From positions 42,955,017 to 43,019,016 of the forward strand of contig NC_051849.1 in assembly GCF_905115235.1 (NCBI RefSeq): a DNA stretch of 64,000 nucleotides, written 5' to 3'. The stretch comes from Hermetia illucens. Lineage: Eukaryota; Arthropoda; Insecta; Diptera; Stratiomyidae. This document shows, in pieces, positions 35,860 to 47,138 of this stretch; position 1 is the first letter of the stretch, and each line of letters opens with the position of its first letter. Both the position numbers and the translations under genes were made by a program. Under the pieces are notes generated by a model. It had not been told where the DNA came from. It was given only the letters and a program-made list of their open reading frames with translations, and searched no databases.

Positions 35860-37354
35860 CTGAAAACAAAAAAATTGGAAGAAATATGATCAGCGATCTG
35901 AGAATTCTATGCTTACTATATTAGTTGGCTTCATAAATTCCTTAACCCTAAAAAAGATCGATTCGTTTTATTGTTGATTCATATTTGCCATTGAGCGAAA
36001 CTCATGACAAAAGTAGATAGCATACGAAGAAAACTGACTAATCCAAATTATCATTATATGCTTATGCGATATGTGGCGGAGATGTGAAATGCTCCAAATT
36101 TGTTGCTCATTCAGCTTTTACTATATTTACATTTTGTGCGGTGTTACGAGATGAACAAATAAACAATCTCAGAACCATACAACCGAATTTCTATTTCCCC
36201 CCAAATAGGCACACATCACACCACAAATCTTCTATTTACATAATTATATCATCGCACCTAGATGAGGTAAATTTGGTAGAAAAATACATTGTAACAATCA
36301 TATACCATACGTGGCCAGGGTTAAATAACTTATCGATTCAATAACCCATGAACATGTTCAATGCATTTCTCCGAAGTCATACGTGCGGTTATCAAGTTTC
36401 CGTAGATAGCGCTCATGGTCCCGATCAGTAGAAAGCGAATTCTAGAGATCTCAAGGCGTCGTAAGAAATTGAGAAAGAACGAGCAGATGTACATCTTCAG
36501 CAAGATTGCATCAATCATGCATGGTATTGATCCCCAAGGCATGTGAATAAGCCAAAGCTTGTATGTACAGCGCTTACAGTACACGTAGAGTCATTAATGA
36601 CACTACTGGATGCAAATGATGACTTCCGAACTGGTTAGGAATTGGCGAACGAAAGATTCCCTTATTTAGGAACGAAAATCATTAAGTGCCAGACAAAAAT
36701 AGAAGATTAAATTCATAAATCTATAATGAGTAACCACGAAATCCATTCCGCGTCACTTGGTTTTAATGAATTCGGTGTGATAAATTTAAACATTGAATTT
36801 GGGACCATTTAATTCAACAAAGCAGTGTAAGTGCCGTTTCAGGGAAGGTAATTTTTTTGAAAGATTCTTCCAATCTCTTGCTGCAGCTAAAGTGGTTTGA
36901 ATATGGTTTCTTTTCCTAAGATATATTCACGCACAAATAAAAGTTGCCTGCAGGAGACCGAATTTAGCACGCCGCGCTTCTTTCTGCATTTTCGGTTTAA
37001 TTCCCAAAATTTGGTACAATAGGAGCTATGAAATAACAGGCATGGGACCAAACAAAATGTACGTTCTTCGACTCCCAAAGAAAAGCTTCGGGAACTTGGT
37101 TGGCAGTTTCTGATGCATCCACGTTACAGTGCACACTTGGCACCAAATAATCGCGATATTTTTTGTTCATGTCAAAGACTCTTCGTAAAAAGAAAATAAC
37201 TTCAAATTTAAGTTCTAAAAACTAGCCCTCTCTGTTTTTTTTAACTGGGACAAGAGGTTTTGGAAAAAGGGCATAACTTTGTCCTCTAAATGGCAAATAG
37301 TTGTAGAAAAATATCGGCACATATTTAATTCAAATCGGTAATATATATAATGTA
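35860..37354. other. unassigned sequence upstream of koi exon 1
   Basis: No gene recognised. The 5' UTR exon and promoter of the koi-like gene must lie here or further upstream, but I cannot place them. Confidence 0.4.
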
Positions 37355-37590
37355 TGATCCCTACCACGACCCGGTGGGCGGATATTATCTAATCCATATG
37401 AGTGAGGATCCAGCCCGGAAAATCCATAAGCACAATATCTATGGTAAAAAATGAAGATGTGGCAGAGCCTGCCTCAGATGGAGCGATAGCGTAGACCAAA
37501 ATGCCAGGCAGCTCTCGATGCAAGAGCGTAGTGTCTGGAGCTCGTTACTAAGACAGGCCTAGACCGGATTGTTTCACCATTGTTGACGAT
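37355..37590 (+). repeat. LINE-like 3' end repeat
   Basis: Contains GTGGCAGAGCCTGCCT, GATGGAGCGATAGCGTAGAC and AGACAGGCCTAGACCGG, then a degraded TTGTT…GATGATT end. The last part matches the tail at 25588-25645. It is probably the 3' end of a LINE whose coding part is absent here. Confidence 0.55.
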
Positions 37591-37619
37591 GATTTAAATC
37601 AAAACAAATGATTGCAACC

Positions 37620-37785
37620 TTGTTCAATAAAGCCACCAACAAACGCACAACAGGTTCTCAGCAAATTTCGAGACAATCGGTTTAGCCTTTTTCGAATAAA
37701 TCTGGTGTGAGAGACAGACAGACAGACGGACAGACATTGACTCGATTCTAATAAGGTTTTGTTTCATACAAACCCTTAAAAATGA
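37620..37785 (+). repeat. second copy of the GACAGACAGAC-ended repeat
   Basis: Matches the 3' part of the repeat at 20283-20735, including GTTTAGCC/ACCG..TTTC context, the GACAGACAGACAGAC block and CGATTCTAATAAGGTTTTG. Confidence 0.65.
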
Positions 37786-37799
37786 ACGCACCACATAGA

Positions 37800-38110
37800 G
37801 GGAGATAAAGTTTTATTCATATTAACATAAATTGAAACCTCCAGCGTACCTACTATCTATCAAAAAAACCAAAACGTATCACAGTCACAGTACAAGGAAT
37901 CCCATACGTTATCTATAGTGTTCAAGTCCGGCGACTGTCGCGGGGCTGGCATGACTGAGCGACAATTATAACGTAGTCATAACCGAGCGTCGAGGACGGT
38001 GTGTTCAGAATCGTTGTTCTGATACAGGGAACGCCCTGTGTAATCCCACTTGCTCTGCGCTCTGGTGTAAATTTTGTATTAAGAGCTTAATGTATGATGC
38101 AGCAGTCAAT
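37800..38110 (-). mobile_element. Tc1-like transposase fragment (DD34E end)
   Basis: The minus strand reads YQNNDSEHT (second Asp; family QQDNDPKHT) at about 37999-38025 and PAPRQSPDLNTIDNVWDSLY (family SPDLNPIEHVWD) at about 37890-37950. N-terminal domains are missing, and a frameshift separates the two motifs. Confidence 0.75.
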
Positions 38111-38519
38111 AGCTGTGAAACTCGCTCACACGAGCACACTTCCCTCCACATTGGTTAACAGTTTACCTTTTGAAAATTCCCAGAGAAAATAATCTAGATG
38201 CGTCAAATTGGACGATCTTGGGAACCCGAGTCGGTTCTCAGTCTTATTCAAACCAAAATCTTCTACATCAAAAGGGTCCAATCCAAAAAAGTCTGTTATC
38301 ATGCAGCGACAAGATTAGCCGCTGACAGCTTCTCCAATTCTGCTTATTCAAAATGGAGAAAAAATTCCTTTCCTGTTGATAGTCTACCGACTTAAATTGT
38401 TGAGTTCATTGGACATGACATATTTCACTCCCCCGAAAGCCAATATATTCATAGGCAAAAAAATAATAAATAACGCACCCTTTATTTGTGGTGTGACGCG
38501 ATAGACAACAGTTAAAAAA
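38111..38519. other. unassigned sequence between two Tc1 elements
   Basis: No gene recognised; the left end of the next Tc1 element may lie here, but I found no matching inverted repeat. Confidence 0.4.
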
Positions 38520-39882
38520 ACGGAAAGGATGTCGAATGTGAAGAAAATTAACGAAGTTGTAAAAGGGAAGATTTTGGTGTTGCGAGCCGAATCTTTAAGT
38601 GTGCGGGAAATTTCGGCTAGGGTAGGCTACAGTAAATTTGCAGTAGCAACTTTTTTAAAAAAAAATTGCTGAGACTGGGTCTACTGAGCAACAAATAGAG
38701 GAGAGAAGAGCCCACAGAAAGACTTCTGCAAGTGAAGATCGACTCTTAAAGAGGATTAGTCCTAGATACCGCTATAAGACGGCTGAGGACATTAGAAGGC
38801 ATTTTGTTGGAATTGGAGGAACACCAGTTTTTACAAGGATTGTACGACGAAGGCTCCAACCGGGGGATATGTGCACATCGGCCCGCTAAGAAACCGCGCT
38901 TGACCGCTCAAATGAAACGGAAACGCCTTGAGTGAGCTAAGGAGCACTAAAGCTGGACTGTTGGTAATTGGAAAAATGTTATCTTCTTAGATAAAACGAA
39001 GTTCAACAATTCTCGTAATGATGAAATGCAATATGCACACGAGTGTATTCAACGATCATCAAGGCATCCAATGAGCAGAATGATTTGGTGATGCTTTTCG
39101 TATCACCAGATTGGACGATTGGCTATGCTTGAAGAGACGATCAAGGCTGTTGATTATAAAAACATCCTGGAAGAAAATTTGGTCCGTATCCTCGAAGAGC
39201 ATTTTTCGCATTATTATTATTATTAATCAAATGATTTTCCAAGACGATTGGATTGGTAAGCATCATTTTTTCATCACCTTACCTTTCCTAATTTTTAACA
39301 AACAAAGAATTATTTACGCGAACTCGATGTTTCCTGTATTTTATGGCCTGGCAGCAATCCGGATCTTAACCCAATAGAGAACCTTTGGTGCATAATGAAA
39401 GTGCAGATAGCGAAAGAGGGGCCGACTAATTTAGAAGAATTAGACAGAATAATCCAAATGGTTTGGTACGAAGGCATTCCAGCAGAAGTCTTGAAAAATT
39501 TAATCAGTTCAATGGCACGTCGAGTTGTGGCCGTCACAAAAGCGAAAGGCGGTTCAACAAAATATTGAAAAGTATGTTTAATGTGCACTAAGATTACCAC
39601 TTGAAAGATCAAACGTCAAAACGTTTAAAAGGATTTAATACAAGTAAAACGTGACAATGTATTTGCAAAGTATCTTCTAATAAACATGTGGAAATCTTTA
39701 ATAATTTTTTTTAATTTTGCCTAATTTAGATAGTTTGTAAATTTTCAGGTAAAAAATTTTAAGCGCAATAATTCGCGTTTCCGATCCTTGCCTTGCTTCT
39801 TAAATGTGGCTGAAAATTCCGGTCATAAAACGATGTCATTTAACTTTTTAAACTGGTCCACATTTCACTGGCCGCGACTGTA
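38520..39882 (+). mobile_element. Tc1-like element, nearly full-length transposase fossil
   Basis: From near 38530: VKKINEVVKGKILVLRAESL, VREISARVGYSKF (first helix-turn-helix), ISPRYRYKTAEDIRRHF (second), VIFLDKTKFN (first catalytic Asp, near 38980), FQDDW (degraded FQQDNDPKHT, near 39240), and WPGSNPDLNPIENLW (third acidic residue, near 39340), followed by the usual C-terminal helices. A right terminal sequence at 39851-39880 ends CACTGGCCGCGACTG before TA, in the style of Tc1 ends (CAGTCGCGGCC…). A left partner was not found. Several stops and frameshifts, plus about 50 extra nt near 39255-39305. Confidence 0.75.
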
Positions 39883-40400
39883 TATATGTTATATATACAT
39901 TTTCTAATTGTTTGTCCGGTATTGCAAAGAAATAAAAGTTGTTGTACGCAAACCTGAACTCATTTCTCCAAAAAAAAAATCCAGCGAATAGAACAGGCGC
40001 CATCAGAACTCGACGCCTTTAAAGTAGATAACACAGAAAAGATGCTAAGATCAAAGGCGAATTAGACCGCAGTAAACGCCATATTAGCCGCGATTCAAAC
40101 TCCAAGAAGTGTAACAAGCCCGGAAAGTGAGTCGAACATGACCTTAACTTGATGGTGTAAGCCAGAGGCTTGCCTTCGAAATAAAACTTGACGGTGGTCC
40201 TGCGGAAATAAGGCGCGGAAGATTGGGGGTGGTTTTATTAGATAGGAATCCCTTCCCACCTTCGTCCATAAGAAAAAAATCTAGATACACACTCATAACA
40301 AGGTTCATTTTAATGTATACATGCACAGTCTAACTTTTGCTAACAGTACAAAGCTAGAAGCACAGAAAGGCTTGGTTGCCTAAATGCTACTAAAACAATG
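39883..40400. other. unassigned sequence
   Basis: No gene recognised between the Tc1 element and the next LINE tail. Confidence 0.4.
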
Positions 40401-41310
40401 AAAACTACATCGTCCTCGGACTTTGAAGCTGTCCTAAATCTATCACACTCACTTTGAAATGAAACACAACGCAGCTAACGACGCATAGATTTGGCACATG
40501 AAACCGTCTAAGTCCAATCCGCAGACTATCCCTGTATAAATATAAGTTGGCCCTTATGTGTCCAGTACCTGTGAAAACTTTCAACCATATTCCAACCAAA
40601 GATATACGCCATTCTACTAGCAGTAGAAAAATGTCTGTGATAAAACTGGCAGAGTCGAAATCGTTCCGACATTTAATATATGATATATCAGTTTTGAATG
40701 GGAATACCATATGAACCTAGTTGATGTGGAGCTTGCACCAAGTACTGTCTAAATTCAGTCGGCTGGACGCAACGTTCTTGATATGGATACCAACGCCTTC
40801 GAGCACAGTTGGTAATGAGATGACCGACATATCAAGTCGCTAAGGATCTGCCTCCACAATTGCGAGATTTAAAGCGCCGCCATCCACTATTAAATCTTCT
40901 CTAAATAATGAAATAACAAGAGTTCGCCGGAATTGAGAAATTTAAACTCATGCCGGCAGGGAAAAACTTTATAAAAGAACCCAAGGCCGCTAATGCAACA
41001 TATTTTTTGCCTCTAGTGGGTTTTTCAACTAAGCATTGCACCCAAAATTATTTCCAGGTGAAAAGTGGTCTGGCTATCCTGGCTAATGTTGCCAATGTGA
41101 AGAAAAGACGGCTCTCCACTTTATATGCAGTTGCGCATCTTTCTCAAACCTGAAACGAAGGTACTTTGGAAAAATCTACTTAATCTGCCTTTAGGATCGT
41201 CTGGGTACACTATTCCAGGAATAGTAGAAAGGGCCTCATATGTGAGATTTGTGTACTTAGAACCAGTTCATTTCGTTGACCTACTTAACTAGCTAGGTTT
41301 TTTCGGAGGA
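40400..41310 (+). mobile_element. LINE 3' region with RNase H end and Cys-rich tail
   Basis: Near 40770-40850: LIWIPTPSSTVGNEMTDISSR (RNase H C-terminal; family WVPGHSGVVGNEIADELAR). Near 41080-41160: CQCEEKTALHFICSCASFSN, the CCHC-type tail of I/R1-group LINEs, then LKRRYFGKI. Ends near 41310. Several stops. Same general class as the minus-strand copy at 29.8-30.75 kb, but diverged from it. Confidence 0.65.
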
Positions 41311-41354
41311 ATTTAATCAGTTGCCGATAAGCGTGTCAATGTAAATTTTCGAAT

Positions 41355-41590
41355 TTTCTTAATGGTTCTCAGTCTAACGGGTAATCGCATCCTCCCTATC
41401 TGCATTAAGGAGCAGAGCATCGAAGGTGTCGATCAATTTATATATCTAGGAGGCGTGGTTTCTGCCGACATTGGCACCGAACTGGATGTTGCCCGACGCA
41501 TTAACAGCGCTAGATCCGCTTTCGCTGCCATAGAGTGCCACCCTCCACCAAGGGGTGAACGGCAACTATATATATATGTGCGTTCCAGTA
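41355..41590 (+). mobile_element. LINE family A fragment 3, internally deleted
   Basis: VLSLTGNRILPICIKEQSIE, VDQFIYLGGVVSADIGTELD and VARRINSARSAFAAIE are the thumb region of the LINE A reverse transcriptase. It then joins abruptly to a noncoding end (CACCAAGGGGTGAACGGCAAC then TATATATATA) that also terminates the 52-54 kb copy, so the last third of the ORF is missing. Confidence 0.75.
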
Positions 41591-42335
41591 GTCTTGAAAG
41601 CGTTCCACGATAGTACGAAGGGTTTGGTGGAATCGCTAGCCCTGTTCTTCACAAAGATCCCCAAGAATAGCGGGAAAATAGTCCAAGAGGTTGCCAAGAA
41701 ATTGTAACTTGGTGCTCATGTTGGATCCAACCTTTGAGAGTGGTTCATTATATATTATATCAATATTCAGAACTTTTTTTATTTGCCAAAAAATGTTTAA
41801 CAAACCAAACAAACTCATATCATGCCTGCTCCTCAACGTCTGTTATAGTGTCCATAAAATTTGAGTCTTTTATTAACAATCTTATGGGCGGCCCGTTATA
41901 AATGCCCGCTTTTATCTTTTTTAAATCAACACATACATATGAGGTCGCTGTATTCCACATATTTAATTTTGTCCAAAACCAAAGCGATAGTTATATATTC
42001 TCTTTTACTTTTGTCGAAAGAGCAATAGGCAAAGACCCTAATTTATCCGCATTTTGTAAGAGATTTGTTTTCGGTTAATACCAGTTACGAAAATAACAGT
42101 TGTCGTGGTGGTTCACGCGTTCATTCCAGATCATGTCGATTTCGTGTTTAAATCTATTCCTTTTCTAATTTGTCCACGCTTTGCATAACTTTTGCAGAAT
42201 CCAAGGTTTATCTTTCATTTCCAGCAGATGACTCAAGTAATTTTTGTAAGCCTCACGAACGCTGTCATTTATACGGTATTCTTTGAACATGTACTCTCCG
42301 CAAATGAGACAAAAATGATTCGGTTCATTCACACA
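41590..42335 (-). pseudogene. eroded copy of an uncharacterised insect multigene family
   Basis: The minus strand gives an N-terminal zinc-binding-like block, FCLICGEYMFKEYRINDSVR (near 42300), then EAYKNYLSHLLEMKDKPWIL, KLCKAW (near 42190), and, in another frame, NERVNHHDNCYF (near 42110). A C-terminal block follows near 41640-41730: KLQFLGNLLDYFPAILGDLC and EEQG, then FHQ. From memory, insects carry many unnamed proteins with FCYxCG…KAYxxYF…W.PH.vC…CYFC near the start and LDYFPENLG…EEQGERFHQDI near the end; I know no assigned function. The middle is deleted and frames shift. Whether the family is host-derived or carried by a transposon is unknown. Confidence 0.6.
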
Positions 42336-42640
42336 AACTCATCTTGAAGTAAATGCATTTGTTTCTTTAACAAAATATTTATTATTGATAACATTTTTCA
42401 TCGTCTGCTATAACCTTGGCTCACCTTTCTAGCAGCATACGGATTCCACGCCGGAAGAACTCATTTTGGTTGGCGATCCAGTGAGATTCCCCATTTTTTC
42501 TGCACTTACTGCAGACTCGAAACGCTGGTAAACTAATCCGTCAGCCATCGACCGAAAAAACGGCCCCAACTAAGGTCGACAAAAAGTGTTGATTAATCAG
42601 CGCACGACTAAGAAGATAGCACGGATCAACCAGCAGGCAA
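42336..42640. other. unassigned sequence
   Basis: Nothing recognised; it may include decayed 5' sequence of the Ty3/gypsy fossil that follows. Confidence 0.35.
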
Positions 42641-44420
42641 AAATCCAGGATTGGCCTCGTTGTCGAAGCAACTGAATAGATCACCGACCCGCATTGTGGC
42701 TATATCTATCCAGTCCAACGAAAACTCCACGAGTTCCCTGGACTTGCACGCATTCGCATTGCTGCACGTTCGTTTATTGTGGATTGTGGTCGCAAACGGG
42801 TGCTATATTCAATTCCGCCTAGTTGACTCATGTAGCGTGCGTAAAGTTCTACGATTCAAGTGAGCAAACAGCTGAGCTGTGAGTGCGTAATTAGATCGGA
42901 ACTTGGCATAGAAATTCCAATGTGCATTGTGCCGGAAACACGATTACTCCCCTGTTTTGTTCGCTTGTCTTACAAAGCCCTAGTTGCGAGCTCTTCGCAT
43001 ACCCCAATCCCAAGCGGGTTCAGTGTCCGTCCGTTGAATTGGATATCGAAATCGAATCCCGGCGCCAGAAAATCCATCGCCGGCTGAGCAAGTGCTCCTA
43101 CACCCGGCTGAAGAACCAGCTCATCATGCGTTTGTCAGTAAGTGAGACAATCAAGCTGAATCACTTACTGACTGATCTAGCGCTCGGCGACCGCACACCC
43201 AGCCAACTGCTTTGGAAAATGGAGCGAGTGCAAACTCGTTAGCAGCATCGAACTTCGGCGTGTACAAGCCTATGCACTTTTTTCGTGATCCTAAAAAAAA
43301 GACTAAATTCGTTGGGGGGCACGGCAAGGTCTACCCGAATTGTATCAAATCGTCGCGTTACAGTGTACGACCCCTTAGGAGGTGGAATCATCTAGTAAAC
43401 CTCCCCGTCTCCAAATCCCACAAAGTATTTCCTCAGCGGCTGAAATTTACGGCATCAAACTCCACGTTCACCGCAATTCGCAGCTAAATGCGAGTAAACT
43501 TAAGTCTTGGCTTGCGGCGGAGTTTTTCGTGGCACTTCATTTTAGCTGACTTCAGTGTCCCCGTATTAGGCAGACTTCCTGTGTCACTATGACTGCTGGT
43601 AGATATGCAGCATAGGTTCCTGATAGATTTCACAATCTCTCTTCGGTCGTCAGGGAAAATTTCAACCTGCTCGAACAACAACACTCTTTCTATCATTTTT
43701 GATTACGTTGCCGATCCACGCATTCGCGCACTCCTCTAAAAATATCGCAACATTACTGTCGAATGTAATCCCTCTCAGCCAGTTAAACATGATGTCCAGC
43801 ACCACATCAACACTACTCGAAGATGCCTTCTCTATCATCTCAGAAGCTCGCTGTTAGGCAGAAAGAGTTTGGACAGCTACTTAAACAGAGTATATGCAGA
43901 CCTTCCAATAGCAGTTGGAGTGGAGTGGAGATGACCACTAAATTTGGTCCCCAAGTCGAACAACGAATGACGACCTGTTTGAGATTATAGACACCTGAAT
44001 GCTCAAACGATTCCAGTCATCCAAGACTTTGCCCATTATTTGGCAAACTGTCTTGTTTTCTCAACCTTAGATCTCGCCAAGGCCTACTATAAAATCCCTT
44101 TAGCTCACAATAGTCCAAAGACAGCAATTTGCACATCTTTGGGATTCGTCGAGTTCATGCGGATGACTTCCAGAGATATATCTACTCTGTACTACGAAAC
44201 TTGGACTTCTGTTTCTTCTACTGAACAGAAAATGGCCTAACTCTGAATGTTGACAAATGCAAATTTCTCAAGCAGAACGGCATTCAACCCAACCCAGACA
44301 AAATGCAAGCGATCGCGAGCTTCCCACTACTAAAGACGGTCAAATATCTTAGATGATTCTCGGTAAACTTCTACCGTCCACACTGGTACCTTTGCAGAGC
44401 GCTCGTGCTCAAAACTTCAA
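42640..44420 (+). mobile_element. Ty3/gypsy LTR element fossil (gag and partial pol)
   Basis: A gag remnant (LNHLLTDLALGDRTPSQLLW near 43160) and a reverse transcriptase remnant (FSTLDLAKAYYKIPLAH near 44055) identify a Ty3/gypsy element. No LTR was recognised at either end. It is clearly broken, with many interruptions and large losses, and looks old. A pol 3' fragment of the same superfamily lies on the same strand at about 48300-49000. Confidence 0.7.
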
Positions 44421-46640
44421 AATTATTTTTTTCGTGTTAGAATCTTATTGCAAATAATAAATAAAGAGATAAAAACATGGATAAACTAATAATATAAAAC
44501 ACTAAAATTTTAAAAAATTAAAGTGTAAAACATTAGAATAGTTTACACATTTTTAAAACTTAGTTCAGTTGTCAAGCAAGGAAAGTAAAATAACATAAGA
44601 GAAGGATCATTTCAATAAAAAATGATTGTAATTAAAATAAAAAATAGGAAAAAATAGGAACGTATATTTGCACTTTCTTCATTTTAGAGCTGGTAATAAA
44701 TTTTGAATCTGATTAGACGGCATCATCAGAATCCGTGATAATCCGTGATGATCAGATCCAATGAAGTCGTTGGTAGTTTTCGTAGATTAGTAACCAAGGA
44801 ATCAGAAGAAAATAAGAGCCTGTAGGCCTTAGCTTCTTGTGCTTCCTCGCTAAGCTGCCCGATTAGTAAGAATGTGTACAAAATTACTTCTGGCCCGTGA
44901 ATTAAAATCCTAACACAGTCGGACTCATGTAGAACCATAGATATAATCGTATGCATAATTTGGCCATCTCTAAACAATCAATTTTGAATTTTTCTTTATT
45001 TATATCGAAACCACTCGAAATTGTTTGTAGAAAGATTTATGTACAATCGTCTAATAAGTTCTTTATCAACTCTAGAAATAATGGCGGATTCTTTAAAATT
45101 TCTTCTCGGCTATATCCTCATTGTTATTGCTACCGTATCCAGGTTTGATCGGCTACTAGCGATAGTTTTTCCTAAAATCTTCTTGGAGAATTTTTTTGTT
45201 GTTCTCAACAATATCTTTGGATTCTTTTCTTATTTTCGAAGATTTGATCGGTAATTTATATGGGAGTTGCAGTAAAAAATTCAATTGTGCTTATCCGCGA
45301 GTGTAAGGCTAAAATACCAAATGAAAAGAAGCCACCCTTGACAATTCTGAATAACATTTGTTGTAAATTATTACAGCATCTTTAGACGTAGAACCGCAGA
45401 AATAACTTTGAGTAAAATATTTAGTCTCACTTAAGGCGTTGCATATTTTGCCGCCAACCATCGTGAATATGATTTAATGCGCCACAGAGTATTCTTTATC
45501 ATCAATCGTTATTGTTGTAGCGTGTAAATTTCGAATTTGTTCGTCAATATCTGTTTTTTTTATCTCTAGCAAGCTCTTCTCTCTTTTCGATATTGAAGAC
45601 TTATAGACCTACAATGACGAACAGGCGAGGATTATTCCAGGCTACAATATTTTTATTAATTGCCGATTATAGTCGCAATGGGGCAAGAAATATTATGAAC
45701 ACACCCCACTTTGAAATGAATGTTAGAGAACCCGATGGATCTAAACTCGTAATAACGTCTTTTTGTACCGACAGTAGTCGACAGGCAGCTTTCTGTTAAT
45801 GAAATATTTTCTGGGTAACATTTTAATTTTTCTTTTTGACAAGTTTGTAAGGCGGGAATATTTGCTTCGCATAACTTCAGATTACGTTATATTGTTTCTT
45901 GGATAATTCAGCTTCAATTATCATAGACAGGATATCAGTTACTGGCAAATATGTTGACTTTTGACATGTTCTTGAGCAAACCGTCGTATTTCGGTTACTT
46001 TTTCGCCTGTCTGCTACCCTGCGCCCTGAATTACAGTTGCATAAGGTGAAACATCCAGTTGATTTTCAGTACGCAAAACTACTGTTTTCCTGCGCATCGT
46101 CTGCTCGCTATTTGCTTAGAAATCTAGTAGCGACTGGCCGCAACCGCCTCTTGAACGTCGATTGGTTTGAAATTCGCAGGACACTTCTAACCACCTCTTT
46201 TCTGTTTGAATAAATCTGTCCTTATGTCTATTACAACTTGCCGACTTTAATTGGCTTTTAAATATTTTTAAAGTTATGTTGCGCGGATTCAGACAACTTG
46301 TGACAGTACTTTTAAGCACAAGAACTTCCAAACACCTTCAAACTTTTTATTAAATGATCTGATTTCAGTTTGGGAAAATATTTCGCACATTTTTTCATGT
46401 GATGGAAATTTGGGTGCCAGCATCGTCTAAAATAGAGGAAAAACACACACACTCTTCACAATAAATTTATTTTATTCAATTTCTAAATTTTGCGCAAAGG
46501 GATTTCATTTTTTCCTTCATGATTAATTTATTTGGACCTTCCATTATAACACTACGTTGGCCAATTTGAAATCCCCTTGTGCGAAATTGAAATGCGAATA
46601 TAAACTGATGAAAGTAAACAATTGGGAGTGAACCCCTTGA
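44421..46640. other. unassigned AT-rich sequence
   Basis: About 2.2 kb with no recognisable gene or element; open frames at 44951-45254 and 45593-45799 have no family resemblance. Confidence 0.4.
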
Positions 46641-47060
46641 TGATTTGCTTACAGCATGTATTGGGACCTCCAAATTCTAACTAATCGCCACATTCCACAC
46701 AACAAGCCTGACACGCTGTTAGTTGACAAGATGGATCGCTCCGCGTATATTATTGATGGTGCTATCCCCCATAATGGCAACATTGAACAGAAATACGTAG
46801 AGAAGAAGGTGAACTATGAGCCACTGGCTCGGGAAATCAAAGAAATTTGGCGTCTCCAGAAAGTCGTTGTAGTTCCCATAATATTGTCAACTAGAGGTAT
46901 TGTACCTAAAACCCTCACGTCTTCCCTTGATATCTTACGACTCTCAAACAAGCTGATTTAAACCATGCAGAAGTACACCATTCTGCATACATGCGAAGAG
47001 TTCTCGACGGATTCTCCCATCACCACCATCAGCGCCACTTTATAATTTAAGTAGGTAGGA
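46640..47060 (+). mobile_element. C-terminal end of a restriction-like-endonuclease LINE
   Basis: YWDLQILTNRHIPHNKPDTL, LVDKMDRSAYIID, then REIKEIWRLQKVVVVPIILS and GIVPKTLTSSLDIL. NKPD…LLVDK is the catalytic core of the PD-(D/E)xK-type nuclease at the C-terminus of R2-superclade-like LINEs. It belongs to the same kind of element as the fragment at 15430-16805 and begins almost exactly where that one stops. The first about 100 codons are open; downstream sequence is frameshifted. Confidence 0.7.
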
Positions 47061-47138
47061 TCGTCCGAGCTTAAATGCTTGGCACTTAGTACTAGTATTA
47101 AGTAAAATCTGGCATATGCCGAGTTTGTGACAACTGGA

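Noticed and set aside
39255-39305. An intron inside the Tc1-like transposase (GTAAGC…AAAG)
   Set aside because: Removing it does not restore the expected reading frame, and the acceptor is weak; more likely a decay-related insertion.
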